The notes below the pieces were generated by a model, which worked only from the letters and a program-made list of their open reading frames with translations, was not told the origin of the DNA and did not search any database. DNA of 64,000 nucleotides from Dyadobacter psychrophilus (lineage in GTDB: Bacteria; Bacteroidota; Bacteroidia; Cytophagales; Spirosomataceae), in the NCBI RefSeq assembly GCF_900167945.1, contig NZ_FUZA01000001.1, positions 1,178,001-1,242,000 on the forward strand. The letters run 5' to 3'. Both the position numbers and the translations under genes were made by a program. This document shows, one piece after another, positions 24,216 through 34,585 of the stretch; the first letter of the stretch is position 1, and each line of letters begins with the position of its first letter.

Positions 24216-26586
24216 TAAGGCTCTTCACCGGATTCATCAATGCAGCCCTTATACTCTGAAAACTCACCGTCGCGAACGCAATAGCGGCTGAAAGAAAGGC
24301 TGCTATCGCAAATATCCACCAGTAAATGTCTGTTTTATAGGCAAAGTTTTCCAGCCAGCGATACATTCCATAATATGCTATCGGCGAGGCTATTACAAAT
24401 GCGATAAGCACCAGTTTCAAGAAGTCTTTTGACAATAACCCGACAATGCTGCCCGTGGATGCGCCCATCACTTTCCGAACGCCAATCTCCTTTGTGCGCT
24501 GCATCGTGCTATAAGAAGCCAGACCTAGTAATCCGAGGCAGGAAATGAAGATCGCAAGGATAGCAAAATTGAAGAAAAGCTTCTCAAAACGCTCTTCACT
24601 TCTATATTGTCTGTCGAAGAACTCGTCCATAAAATAGTAGCTAAATGGCCGGTTGGGCATAATTGTCTTCCATTTTTGCTCCACAGCTGCAACGGTTTCT
24701 TTAATGTTGCCGCCGTCAATCTTGATTGAAACCAGTTCGCTGCCGCGCGGCTCAATGCGCATTGTCAGCGGCTTAATGGTTTCCTGCAACGACCGGAAGT
24801 GAAAATCTTTGACAACGCCTACAATCTTACCCTCGCGGCCCCATTGCTTAAACCTGCGACCAATGGCTTCCTCGGGTGAACTGTAACCAAAGAGCTTAAC
24901 TGCTGCTTCATTCATGACCATTGCCTGCGTTGTGTCTGTCCCGAAATCTCTTGAAAACGGACGTCCCGCAGCCATTTTCAAGCCAAATTGAGGGATATAG
25001 TCAAAATCTACGAAGTATAGATCGAGGTTTGCGATCTGTAAATCCCCGCTCTTATTCTCTATTTCGGAATACGCCCCAGGATTCCCGCTGCCCGGCACGC
25101 TGGAAGATGCCGCGGTCGATTTCACACCCGTTATATCTGCCAGCGATTGCTTGAATGCATCCTTTTTAGGATCGCCCTGCGAGTTTACGATCATCATTTG
25201 ATCCTTACTAAACCCAAGATCGCGGTTGCGCATGAAATCCATTTGAATGTAAACCACGATTGTCGCAATGATCAGTGCAATGGATATCGCGAATTGAATG
25301 GTTACCAATGATTTTCTTAATAAAATCCCTTTTACACTCGTAGTAAAACGCCCTTTCAGAACAACTACGGGCTCAAATGATGACAACACCAATGCAGGAT
25401 AAATGCCCGCCAATATGCCAATAAGAATTGCAGCGACGAACATTCCCGCTACAAAAGGCAGATTGTCCAAAATGCCGGTGCTGATCACTTTGCCGGAAAG
25501 ATTGTTGAACAAAGGAATTAATGCGGTGGACAGTACAACGGCAAATACAAATGCAATCAGACATAACAGAATGGATTCGCTGATAAATTGCCTCGCTACT
25601 AGCATTTTAGGCGCACCAACAACTTTTCTTATTCCTACTTCCTTCGCACGCTCAACAGACCGGGCCGTGGTTAGATTTACAAAATTGATGCAGGCGATCA
25701 GCAGAATAAATACCGCCACGACCGAGAACACATATACATTGTTCATGCTGCCGGATTCTGCCGTGTCCCTTGTTGATTTAAGATAAACATCACGCAAAGG
25801 CTCCAAGAAGAGCTTATAATACATTTGCGACTCTTTCATCGTCTTGCCGGCACGTCTTTCGAGGAATGCAGGGAATTTGTTTTCAAGCGCCGTTTTGGTC
25901 GTGCCGGGAACGAGAAGTAAGTAAGTTGTTGCGCCGAAATTACCCCATTGATCGTCGAGTCCTTTATTGAACCGCTGGGTCATCGTGGTCATTGACACGA
26001 ACATATCGCCTTTGATCTGGGAATTTTCAGGAATGTCCTTCATAACACCCGTCACCTTTGCCGGTAAGCCGTCGCCCGAAAGGAGCAATGTCTGCCCCAC
26101 CGGATCGGCGTCCCCAAAATATTTTTTTGCTGCTTTTTCTGTGAAAACAATGCTTAGCTGATCTTTTAATGCAGTTTTAGGATCACCTTTGATCAGTTTG
26201 AAATCAAACACCTGAAACAGCGTTGAGTCCGCGAAAACCGTTTTGTCTTCCTGGAACTTAATGTCTCCTTTTCTCACCAGAAAACTCCCGCCACTCACGC
26301 GCGTGAAGGCCTCCACTTCTGGAAAATCACTTTTAATGCTGGGCGCAAAAGCCCAGGAAGTAATGCCTGCGTTGATGGTTTCGGAGGGCGTCTTGATGTC
26401 TGTTACCAGCCTGTAAATGCGGTCTGATTTGGTGTTAAACGCATCATAACTCAGCTCGAAGTTTACATAAAGAAATATCAGAAAGCAGGCCGACATCCCC
26501 ACTGTCAGGCCCATGATATTGATAAAAGAGAATACTTTGTGTTTCCACAAATTCCGAAGGGCAATTTTGAGATAATTCTTAAACAT
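24205..26586 (-). CDS. FtsX/MacB-like permease 6 (first of its unit)
   Basis: The 793-aa protein is the 5' gene of the 6->2 unit. I start it at 26586 (MFKNYLKIALRN), which matches paralogue N-termini; the open frame continues upstream to 26679 through the promoter region. First coupling helix: AKEVGIRKVVGAP. Second: TKEIGVRKVMGAS, preceded by STMQR instead of TAEQR. The second periplasmic domain has GVVKDFHFRSL, and the C-terminus is NPVKSLRSE. The shared palindrome lies 125 nt upstream. Confidence 0.95.
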   Translation of the reverse strand: MFKNYLKIALRNLWKHKVFSFINIMGLTVGMSACFLIFLYVNFELSYDAFNTKSDRIYRLVTDIKTPSETINAGITSWAFAPSIKSDFPEVEAFTRVSGGSFLVRKGDIKFQEDKTVFADSTLFQVFDFKLIKGDPKTALKDQLSIVFTEKAAKKYFGDADPVGQTLLLSGDGLPAKVTGVMKDIPENSQIKGDMFVSMTTMTQRFNKGLDDQWGNFGATTYLLLVPGTTKTALENKFPAFLERRAGKTMKESQMYYKLFLEPLRDVYLKSTRDTAESGSMNNVYVFSVVAVFILLIACINFVNLTTARSVERAKEVGIRKVVGAPKMLVARQFISESILLCLIAFVFAVVLSTALIPLFNNLSGKVISTGILDNLPFVAGMFVAAILIGILAGIYPALVLSSFEPVVVLKGRFTTSVKGILLRKSLVTIQFAISIALIIATIVVYIQMDFMRNRDLGFSKDQMMIVNSQGDPKKDAFKQSLADITGVKSTAASSSVPGSGNPGAYSEIENKSGDLQIANLDLYFVDFDYIPQFGLKMAAGRPFSRDFGTDTTQAMVMNEAAVKLFGYSSPEEAIGRRFKQWGREGKIVGVVKDFHFRSLQETIKPLTMRIEPRGSELVSIKIDGGNIKETVAAVEQKWKTIMPNRPFSYYFMDEFFDRQYRSEERFEKLFFNFAILAIFISCLGLLGLASYSTMQRTKEIGVRKVMGASTGSIVGLLSKDFLKLVLIAFVIASPIAYYGMYRWLENFAYKTDIYWWIFAIAAFLSAAIAFATVSFQSIRAALMNPVKSLRSE

Positions 26587-26650
26587 AGCTTTGGTTCGAA
26601 GGATTGTCAGTTCACGAAGGCGGAGCGCCCAACGGCTTTCCAAAACATAT

Positions 26651-26659
26651 GTGCCAAAT
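26651..26659 (-). promoter_or_regulatory. TGGCAC promoter-like element of permease 6
   Basis: The minus strand reads AATTTGGCACATATGTTTTG across this site. It aligns without gaps to the TGGCATAAATTTGTTG element of permeases 1 and 10 (consensus TGGCAYAWATKTKTTG). TGGCAC is a perfect -24 half for sigma-54, but TTTT stands where TTGC is expected. Confidence 0.35.
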
Positions 26660-26711
26660 TCCAAATGAATTACAAACACCTTATTATCAATATATTATGC
26701 TCTAAAACAAA

Positions 26712-26743
26712 AAATCAGCTGTCCGAAATCGAACAGCTGATTT
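26712..26743. promoter_or_regulatory. Shared permease-array palindrome, copy before permease 6
   Basis: A 14-bp inverted repeat with one mismatch around AAAT; the core is TGTCCG-AAAT-CGAACA at 26720-26735. It lies 27 nt after the stop of the 138-aa lipoprotein gene and heads the 6->2 unit. Confidence 0.6.
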
Positions 26744-26769
26744 GTCAGTGTGAACATTAAGAATCTTAA

Positions 26770-27186
26770 TTAAACATCTTTAAATTCGATCTCCTGGCCA
26801 TAAACGACTGTGCCGTCTTCCAGAATTGCATATGCCCGATAGTATACATAAGGGCCGCAAGTGTTGCTAACTTCATTCAACTTGGTTTTTTTCCCGGGCA
26901 AAAATGGCATTGGGAAAACTTGCTTAAAATCGGTTTCAACAACCGGATTAGCCAGGGGCGCATTTCCTTTTCCGGATGTAGTATACACCATTCCATATTC
27001 TTTCACGGGAATTGTCCCGACGTCCTTGATATCCAGATTAAAGGTAACACTGCACTTCCAACCGTTACCGGAACTGAATTCCAGCGTTTCCATTTGTGGC
27101 GGGGTTCCCGGCAGCTCGTGATCCACGCAGGATTGCGCGAAGAGCATTAAGGCAAAAACAAGGGAATAATAGAGCGTACGGCGCAT
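26770..27186 (-). CDS. Small putative lipoprotein, beta-sandwich-like
   Basis: The 138-aa protein has a hydrophobic signal ending FAQSC, a relaxed lipobox typical of Bacteroidota, then a probable single beta-sandwich domain: WKCSVTFNLDIKDVG, YGMVYTTSG, and a YYRAYAILEDGTVVYG strand like the end of fibronectin-type repeats. No enzyme motif is seen. It lies between the 10->7 unit (115 nt after permease 7) and the palindrome that heads the 6->2 unit. A surface or periplasmic partner of the permeases is conceivable but unsupported. Confidence 0.7.
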   Translation of the reverse strand: MRRTLYYSLVFALMLFAQSCVDHELPGTPPQMETLEFSSGNGWKCSVTFNLDIKDVGTIPVKEYGMVYTTSGKGNAPLANPVVETDFKQVFPMPFLPGKKTKLNEVSNTCGPYVYYRAYAILEDGTVVYGQEIEFKDV

Positions 27187-27301
27187 ACGAATAGTAGTTT
27201 GAGGTAGTTAAATATGGCTATGATTCAACAAATATTACAAAATATTCTATGTATTATCAAAGCGAATATTCCAAAAATTACTAATCGGTAAGCGATATAC
27301 G

Positions 27302-29734
27302 CTAATCACTTCTGAGCGACTTAACAGGGTTCATTAACGCAGCCTTAATGCTCTGAAAACTAACCGTCGTGAATGCGATCAAAATAGCTAACAAAGCGCT
27401 TACTGCGAACATCCACCAGCTGATATTGATTTTATCCTCAAAGTCTTGCAGCCATTTATCCATAAAATACCAGGCAACTGGCGATGCAAGTAAAATGGCG
27501 ATCAAAACTAGCACGAGAAAATCTCGTGAAAGCAATCCTACGATACTTGAAACAGACGCGCCAAGCACTTTTCTGACACCAATTTCCTTCATACGCTGCT
27601 GCGCCATAAACGTGGCAAGACCAAAAAGGCCGAGGCACGCGATAAAAATCGAAAGTCCGGCAAAAATCTGATATAGCAGGCTCAATTGTCGTTCCTGGTT
27701 GTAAAATTCTTCAATACTTTGGTTAAAGAATTTCCCTTGCATGGTCACTTCCGGAAATACCTGCGCGTATGTTTTTTCGATTGCGGCTACGGCCCTCGAC
27801 ACGTTTTTAGTCTGCATCTTGATTCCCGCATACCAGTAAAATTCGGAGCTGGGCTGGATTACCATGGCCTTGGCAGCATCCCGGGCGGAATTAGCCTTAA
27901 AATCCTTTACCACACCCACAATAGGCTGCCATTTGCCTCGACCAATGCTGATGTTCTTGCCAATGGCCTGCTCGGGATTTTTAATGCCGACCTTGCGAAG
28001 AAAGGTTTCATTCACTACACACGATCCAATGGAATCCCCAGCCAGATATGGCCCGCCGGCTGCAAATTCCATTCCGTAGGTTTTAAAATATTTTTCGTCC
28101 GCAAATTTGGTAAATAATTGGAAATCTTCGTCTTTCCCTCTGTTATCAAACGCAAAATTGCCCGACCAGTTGTTGTCGGATGACGGGACATCGGACGAAA
28201 AACTTGCCGAAGAAATGTCAGGATTTTGCAAAAGTTGGTTTCTGAATGTCTCAAAACGGCTCTTATATGCCTCATCCAAATTCACCGAATAAACGCCTTC
28301 TTTGACAAACCCAAGATCAAGGTTGCTGATGTATTTCATCTGTGCAATGGTTACAATGGTGCCTACAACCAGAATCTGAGAAATGCCGAATTGAACAATA
28401 ATAAGCGTTTTTTGTAAAGAGACCCCTCCAAGCGACCGGTTCGCGATCTTGCTTTTGATAGCTTCAATGGGCCTGAACCCGGACATAACCACGGCTGGAT
28501 AAAACCCTGCTACAAAGCTTACCACTATTGCCAAACCGGCTATAAAAAGCCAGAGCCGGGGGTTTTGTATAACAGGCAGATCGGCCGGAACACGTGAGAT
28601 TTTACCGAGCAACGGCATGCTGAGCACGGCAATGATCACACCCATAACAACCGCAAATCCAACAATAAGCACAGTTTCACTCAAAAACTGGCGCATCAGT
28701 TCCGAACGGCCGCTGCCCAGCACTTTCCGCACGCCCACTTCTTTTGAACGACGGGTGGACTGAACAGTGGCAAGGTTGACAAAGTTGATGCAGGCCATCG
28801 AAATGATCAGGATTCCAATGATAACGAGCGTCCAAAGCACGTTTTTGGCAATGATATGATCGGAATAATTGGGAAAGCGGTCGTCGTAATGCTGATCGGA
28901 GAGCGGGCTGAGAAAATGGGTGATCTTGAAATTGTCTTTTTTGCTGTCGTAATGTTTGGCAACGAATTTTACCAAAAGCTGATCGATGGTCGCAGGCTTT
29001 ACTTTTTCGGGTAAAAGCACGAATAACTGATCACTGCTGCTCGTTCCGCCCCAGCTCTCAAAACCACCGAAGCCGAACAACAACGGCTGCTGCCTTTTAG
29101 ATTCATAAGAAACCACGATATCAATCGGGAAATCTGTATTGACAGGCGGATTAGCGAGAATCCCGCCCACTTTCATTACCGTTTTATTATTGATCTTAAC
29201 AAATTGTCCCATGGCTTCCTGCCATTTGCCAAAGTATTTTTCCGCCTGCCTCTGCGAAAGCACGATCACATTGGGATCCTTCAAAACGGCCTTTGACCCT
29301 TCCAAAAATGGGAAATCAAAAACATCGAAAAACTCTGGAACAGTGAGCAATCCCTCATTATCCTCGTAAAACTTCTTGGTGGAAGTCTGTTTGTTTGCAT
29401 CTTTTCCCAGGATCGTTACCTGCGGATCTAATGTGCCATAAATAGGCACGAGCTTTTCGAACTGCGGAACATCGACTTTCAACGCCGCGAAAAATGGGAG
29501 TGGGTTTCCGGGTGTGAAATCGGTTTGTCCGGTGGCATAATCCGTTTGCCTTACTATGCGGTAAATGCGGTCGTATTTGCTGTGAAATTTGTCAAACCCG
29601 GATTCGTACGAATAGACGACATAAAGCAATAAGCACGCGGCCACGCCAACAGACAGGCCCATCACATTCAGGATAGTGTAATTGCGGTAACGCAAAACCG
29701 TCCGCAGCGCAATTTTCAGATGATTTTTAAGCAT
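27302..29734 (-). CDS. FtsX/MacB-like permease 7
   Basis: The 810-aa protein is the last gene of the 10->7 unit. It pairs with permease 12: both have LAT-Q-RR-EVGVRKVLGS as first coupling region (GS rather than GA), followed by RQxxSET, an ISQI segment in TM5, and MKY--LDLGF after it. In the second periplasmic domain the usual AAGRxF is AAGGPYL, and the linker after GVVKDF is KANSARD, so this domain is less canonical. The C-terminus ends SLRSD instead of SE. Start 28 nt after permease 8 stops. Confidence 0.95.
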   Translation of the reverse strand: MLKNHLKIALRTVLRYRNYTILNVMGLSVGVAACLLLYVVYSYESGFDKFHSKYDRIYRIVRQTDYATGQTDFTPGNPLPFFAALKVDVPQFEKLVPIYGTLDPQVTILGKDANKQTSTKKFYEDNEGLLTVPEFFDVFDFPFLEGSKAVLKDPNVIVLSQRQAEKYFGKWQEAMGQFVKINNKTVMKVGGILANPPVNTDFPIDIVVSYESKRQQPLLFGFGGFESWGGTSSSDQLFVLLPEKVKPATIDQLLVKFVAKHYDSKKDNFKITHFLSPLSDQHYDDRFPNYSDHIIAKNVLWTLVIIGILIISMACINFVNLATVQSTRRSKEVGVRKVLGSGRSELMRQFLSETVLIVGFAVVMGVIIAVLSMPLLGKISRVPADLPVIQNPRLWLFIAGLAIVVSFVAGFYPAVVMSGFRPIEAIKSKIANRSLGGVSLQKTLIIVQFGISQILVVGTIVTIAQMKYISNLDLGFVKEGVYSVNLDEAYKSRFETFRNQLLQNPDISSASFSSDVPSSDNNWSGNFAFDNRGKDEDFQLFTKFADEKYFKTYGMEFAAGGPYLAGDSIGSCVVNETFLRKVGIKNPEQAIGKNISIGRGKWQPIVGVVKDFKANSARDAAKAMVIQPSSEFYWYAGIKMQTKNVSRAVAAIEKTYAQVFPEVTMQGKFFNQSIEEFYNQERQLSLLYQIFAGLSIFIACLGLFGLATFMAQQRMKEIGVRKVLGASVSSIVGLLSRDFLVLVLIAILLASPVAWYFMDKWLQDFEDKINISWWMFAVSALLAILIAFTTVSFQSIKAALMNPVKSLRSD

Positions 29735-29762
29735 AAATTTAGATTTTTAGGCTAAGACCAGC

Positions 29763-32138
29763 TCATTCATTTTTCAAAGACTCGACCGGATTCATTAATG
29801 CGGCTCTCACACTCTGGAAACTGATGGTAATCAATGCAATGGTAATCGCGAGGCTGCCGGCTGCGACGAATATCCATACGGGCATCTGAATTTTATAAGT
29901 GAAATCCTGCAACCACTTATCCATGAAATAGTAAGCAACCGGCATGGCAAGCACAATGGCTATCACCACAAGCTTTACAAAATCCCTGGAAAGCAATGTC
30001 ACAATGGCTGAAACCGACGCGCCAAGCACTTTGCGGATGCCAATTTCCTTGGTACGGGTTTCGGCGGTGAAAGTAACCAGTCCGAAAAGCCCCATGCAAG
30101 CAATAAAGATCGCCAGACCGGTAAAAACGGAGAACATTGCAGACATTCTAATCTCTGTTTTAAATGTTTCATTGAAAGCGTCATCCAAAAAATAATATTC
30201 GAATGGTTTCTCCCGATCGTACTTCTTGAAAATTTTTCCAATCAATTCGACCTTCTCCTGAATCTCCGCATTTGGATCCAGCCGGGCGTAAAGCACCCCA
30301 TTTGATCCTGGAAAATTGAGGATATTGGTGGTGTCGCTCACGATAATTAATTCCATGGCCTTAATGCCATTTTGCAGCGAAGTGAAATGAAAGTCCTGTA
30401 CAATGCCCGCAATCTCATCCTTCTCACCCAGCAATTGCCCAACCGGATTTCCCTTAATACCCAGCTCCTTGATGGCGGTCTCATTCAGCAGCACGTGATT
30501 ACGATTTTTCATTACACCGGCAGCTGGCTCCGTTTTCCATTTCAAGCCAAGGGTTTTCACAAACTGATTATCGGTGATCATATTAGCGAGGCCAACATCC
30601 GTTTTTGTCGTGAAATTTTTGACAAACCACATGTTATAACCTTTGAAAAGCCCTGCATTAGTGACCGTTACATTTTGGACGCCGACCTGTTGTCTTATTT
30701 CATCTCGAAGTGGAAAATAGCTTTTCGCAACCGTCGCTGACAGCGGAATGCTCAGGATCTGGTCCTTATATAGTCCCAGCTTCTTGTTTTGCATAAATGA
30801 CAGCTGGTTTTTTACAACCAGACTGCAGATAATGAGCGCTATGGAAACCGTAAATTGGAAAACCATAAATAACCTCCGCAATGTGGCGCCACCGTGATTT
30901 CCTCCAAACCGTCCCTTTAACACATCCAGTGGAGCAAAACCGGACAAGATCAAAGCCGGATAACTCCCGGCGATTAAAGCAGAAAGGAAAAGCAGGACAA
31001 CCAAAAACCCTACGAATGAAGGGGATATCAAGAAGGAGGCATCAATTTGGAGATTAAGCAACTTGTAAAATGGCTGCTGCAAGAGCAATACAAAAATAAA
31101 TGCAAGCGAAAACGCAAGCAGGCATACAAGGACGGACTCTGTATAAAACTGGCGGACCAAACCTCTCCTACCCGCGCCTATCACTTTGCGTACGCCCACT
31201 TCCTTGGCCCGTAGCGTGGCGCGTGCGGTGGTGAGGCTCATGTAATTGAACAGTGCAAGCGAGAGGATCAACAATGCAACACCGGCAAAAATGGTGATTA
31301 GTTTGGAGTTACCTGAGTCATTGAAATTGTTACCTAAATGCGTTGTGGAGAAGCCTTCAAGCATGTAATCGGCCTGATTATCAAATGCGCCGGTGCGCTG
31401 GCCTTCCCGTTTGATATTTTTTTCTACCGCCGCTACCGACTTCTCTGAATCCAGAAGCAGGTAAATGTTGAATGCTCCGGCATTGTCCCAGGCGTTTTTG
31501 TTGTGTTCGCTTAGCGCAGGAAATGTCAGGGATGAGAGTATAAAATCAAAATTGAAAGTGGAGTTTGACGGCGGGTTTTCGGCGATTCCCGTGATGCGCA
31601 ATGGATGTTTTCCTTCGTATATCAGCGTTTTTCCGACAGGGTCTGCATCACCGAAATATTTTATGGCGGCACGTTCGGAAATAACCACGTCGAATGGGTT
31701 TTCCAGCACTGCCTTTGGATTTCCTTCTTTGAGTTTAAAGGTGAAAATATTAAACAGCGAAGGGTCAGCGAACATGACATTCTTCTCGAAAAACACCTCT
31801 GAAGGCCTTTCCGGATTTTTGATAACAACTTTATCGACGATCGTTTTTACACGCACATAATCTTTTACCTGCGGATTATATTCTTTTAAAAACGGTCCCA
31901 GCTTCGTCGAAAACGAATTGAACTGCATGTCCATTTCGCCCATTTTCACCTTTGCCAGAATCCTGTAAATGCGCTCGTGATTTGTATGAAATTTGTCATA
32001 ACTATACTCATGCATCACAAACATGAGGATCAGCACAGAAACGGCCATTCCGGATGCCAGCCCAAAAATGTTAATAATTGAGTAAGTCTTGTTTCTGGCA
32101 AGGTTCCTCAGGGCGATTTTGAGATAGTTTTGAAGCAT
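29763..32138 (-). CDS. FtsX/MacB-like permease 8
   Basis: The 791-aa protein begins 11 nt after permease 9 stops. Distinguishing features: ALFNYMSLTTARATLRAKEVGVRK, where S replaces the near-invariant N of FMNL; TAETRTKEIGIRKVLGAS at the second coupling helix; GIVQDFHFTSL in the second periplasmic domain; and the C-terminus NPVESLKNE, with E replacing K. The first periplasmic domain contains FNFDFILSS. No obvious pair within the window. Confidence 0.95.
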   Translation of the reverse strand: MLQNYLKIALRNLARNKTYSIINIFGLASGMAVSVLILMFVMHEYSYDKFHTNHERIYRILAKVKMGEMDMQFNSFSTKLGPFLKEYNPQVKDYVRVKTIVDKVVIKNPERPSEVFFEKNVMFADPSLFNIFTFKLKEGNPKAVLENPFDVVISERAAIKYFGDADPVGKTLIYEGKHPLRITGIAENPPSNSTFNFDFILSSLTFPALSEHNKNAWDNAGAFNIYLLLDSEKSVAAVEKNIKREGQRTGAFDNQADYMLEGFSTTHLGNNFNDSGNSKLITIFAGVALLILSLALFNYMSLTTARATLRAKEVGVRKVIGAGRRGLVRQFYTESVLVCLLAFSLAFIFVLLLQQPFYKLLNLQIDASFLISPSFVGFLVVLLFLSALIAGSYPALILSGFAPLDVLKGRFGGNHGGATLRRLFMVFQFTVSIALIICSLVVKNQLSFMQNKKLGLYKDQILSIPLSATVAKSYFPLRDEIRQQVGVQNVTVTNAGLFKGYNMWFVKNFTTKTDVGLANMITDNQFVKTLGLKWKTEPAAGVMKNRNHVLLNETAIKELGIKGNPVGQLLGEKDEIAGIVQDFHFTSLQNGIKAMELIIVSDTTNILNFPGSNGVLYARLDPNAEIQEKVELIGKIFKKYDREKPFEYYFLDDAFNETFKTEIRMSAMFSVFTGLAIFIACMGLFGLVTFTAETRTKEIGIRKVLGASVSAIVTLLSRDFVKLVVIAIVLAMPVAYYFMDKWLQDFTYKIQMPVWIFVAAGSLAITIALITISFQSVRAALMNPVESLKNE

Positions 32139-32149
32139 AGGCTTAGGTT

Positions 32150-34561
32150 TTACTCACTTTTCAACGACTTTACCGGGTTCATCAACGCGGCTTTGATGCT
32201 TTGGAAACTGATGGTCATTAAGGCGATTGCGATCGCCGCGACGCCGACTGATATGAATGTCCAGGGGCTCATTTTAATCTGGTAAGCGAAGTCTGAGAGC
32301 CATTTGTTCAAGGCAAACCAGGCTGCTGGCGTCGCGATTGCAATCGCTATAAGCATCAATTTCACAAAATCTTTTGAAAGCAGTAATACGATGCCTGCAA
32401 CCGAAGCACCCAACACTTTTCTGATCCCGATCTCTTTGGTTCTCTGCTCCGAAATGAATGCGATCAATGCGAACAAACCCAGACAGGATATAAAAATGCT
32501 TATCCCGGAAAACAGTGCCAGGATAGAGGAAATGCGTGTCTCAGCCTTATACATTTTGTCAAACTCCTCATCCAGGAAATGATACTCAAACGGCCGCATC
32601 GGAAAATTTTCTTTCCAACGCTTTCTCAGCAAGTCCACGGCCTGCGTTGTTTCGTTACCTGCAACCTTCACCATTACTTTTCCAAAATAATTGTATTCCG
32701 GAATGATGGCGATAGGGCCTATTTTTTCATGCAGTGACCTAAAATGAAAATCCTTCGCAACTGCTTTCACTTGTCCTTCGCGCCCATTCATATTAACCTG
32801 TTTTCCGATGGCGGTTTCGGCTGTCCAGCCTAGTGCTTTTACGGCGGATTCGTTCAAAATAAAGGCGTATTTGCGCAATGCAGCAGAATCGGCGGTCGCT
32901 TGCAAAATATCGGTGTCATTGAAATTTTGTCCTGCAATCAATTCCACCCCGAGCGTGGGCACAAAATCCTTTTCCACCGGAATGGCCGTAATGTTCATCT
33001 GGAAATCCTGTGGTTTGTCGCTCGCGGATATTGTGTAACCACCTTGCACATTCACCGGAGAATCGTAAGAAGCGGTGACGGATTTTACAATCGGGTTGTT
33101 TAGCAATTCATTTTTTATCGCCGCCAGTTTCCCGGTAGAAATACCGGAACCGACATCCATAACAATGATTTGCGAGGGATTAATGCCTAGATTTTTATTT
33201 TGAATGAAATGAAGCTGCTGATTGGCAATGATGGTTCCAATGATAAAAAGAATTGAAACTGTAAACTGAAAAACAACCAGGGTGCTGCGCAAACCGCTCC
33301 CACCATTCGCTGCAAGCACTTTTCCTTTTAAGACTTTTATGGGCTCAAATCGGGATAACACTGCGGCAGGATAGATTCCAGACAACAACGTCACGCTGAT
33401 CGCCAGTGCTATGAGCAGCAAAATCACCGAATAAGCCGGCCATATTCGCAGTCCGAGTGAACTTTCAGTGATGCTGCTGATGATAGGAAAGCCTAAAAAA
33501 GAAATGAGTAACCCAACAATAGTTGCTGTGACCGTGATCAGTCCACATTCAAACAGATACTGCCGAAAAACTTGCGTCCTGCCCGCGCCCATCACCTTTC
33601 TCACGCCTACTTCACGCGCCCGGACTGCAGAACGTGCTGTTACCAGATTTACAAAATTAATGCACGCTATGATCAGGATGAGCAATGCAACGCCCGAAAG
33701 GATATATATGTATTTGTAATTGCCGGAAGCCTCCAAACCAGCGGAAACATTGGAATAGAGGTGAATACGATTAAATGCTTCCAGACCCAATTTGATTTTA
33801 GTGGACGGATACTGCGGGTTATTCAGATTTTTGGCAGCAAATTGGTCCACTTTCGTCTGTAATGTCTCCACTTTTGCCTGCGGTTGCAACAACAGATAAG
33901 TGTAGTCGCTTGCGGAATCAAACGCCTCCGTTTTTGACCGGGGCAATGTGTTGTAACTACCCAGCCAATTGAATTTTATGTGTGAATAAGAAGGAATATC
34001 GGCGATCACGCCTGTCACTTGCATAGGGAGATTTTCATTCATGGTTACCGACTTTCCTATCGCGCTTTCCGTTCCGAAATATTTCCGGGCAGTGGTTTCA
34101 TCAATCACCACTGAATTGGGTTGGGCGAGTGCCGTTGCCGGATCGCCTTCGATAAATTCGGTGGGAAAAATCTTAAAGAAAGCTGCATCCGCAAAAAGGA
34201 CCTTCTTTTCGTTGAACAGCGCATCATTATATTTTACGGCAACAGCTCCCCCACCGCTGTAAGGATATATGCGGACAGCTTCTTTAATTTCACCGAATTC
34301 CCGGGCAAAAGCAGGTGCCACGCCGGTCGGTGTGACGGCAACATGAACCGGCTCACTCTCGCCGGATTGATACAAAAAATTAACCCTTACAATGTGTTCT
34401 CCATTTAACTGGAAGCGGTCATAACGGACTTCGTGAAGCACATAAGTGGTTAGCAAAAGGAAGCATCCTATCCCCAATGAAAGCCCTATAATGCTGACAA
34501 ACGAGTTGGTTTTGTACTTCCAAAGGTTCCGGAGGGCGATTTTGAAATAATTTTTAAGCAT
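32150..34561 (-). CDS. FtsX/MacB-like permease 9
   Basis: The 803-aa protein begins 24 nt after permease 10 stops. The N-terminus carries FVSIIGLSLGIGCFLLL as TM1. First coupling helix: AREVGVRKVMGAGR, followed by RQYLFECG, where C replaces the common S of FxES. Second: TKEIGIRKVLGAS. The first periplasmic domain contains a glycine-rich YPYSGGGAVAV segment not seen in the others. The second has AVAKDFHFRSL. C-terminus NPVKSLKSE. Confidence 0.95.
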   Translation of the reverse strand: MLKNYFKIALRNLWKYKTNSFVSIIGLSLGIGCFLLLTTYVLHEVRYDRFQLNGEHIVRVNFLYQSGESEPVHVAVTPTGVAPAFAREFGEIKEAVRIYPYSGGGAVAVKYNDALFNEKKVLFADAAFFKIFPTEFIEGDPATALAQPNSVVIDETTARKYFGTESAIGKSVTMNENLPMQVTGVIADIPSYSHIKFNWLGSYNTLPRSKTEAFDSASDYTYLLLQPQAKVETLQTKVDQFAAKNLNNPQYPSTKIKLGLEAFNRIHLYSNVSAGLEASGNYKYIYILSGVALLILIIACINFVNLVTARSAVRAREVGVRKVMGAGRTQVFRQYLFECGLITVTATIVGLLISFLGFPIISSITESSLGLRIWPAYSVILLLIALAISVTLLSGIYPAAVLSRFEPIKVLKGKVLAANGGSGLRSTLVVFQFTVSILFIIGTIIANQQLHFIQNKNLGINPSQIIVMDVGSGISTGKLAAIKNELLNNPIVKSVTASYDSPVNVQGGYTISASDKPQDFQMNITAIPVEKDFVPTLGVELIAGQNFNDTDILQATADSAALRKYAFILNESAVKALGWTAETAIGKQVNMNGREGQVKAVAKDFHFRSLHEKIGPIAIIPEYNYFGKVMVKVAGNETTQAVDLLRKRWKENFPMRPFEYHFLDEEFDKMYKAETRISSILALFSGISIFISCLGLFALIAFISEQRTKEIGIRKVLGASVAGIVLLLSKDFVKLMLIAIAIATPAAWFALNKWLSDFAYQIKMSPWTFISVGVAAIAIALMTISFQSIKAALMNPVKSLKSE

Positions 34562-34585
34562 GTGTTTTGATATGGTTGGTTATGT

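Noticed and set aside
26587-26679. N-terminal extension of permease 6 (and of permease 10 to 37084)
   Set aside because: The extra residues do not match any paralogue and run through the promoter-like boxes; the MF[KR]NYLKIA start is conserved across the family.
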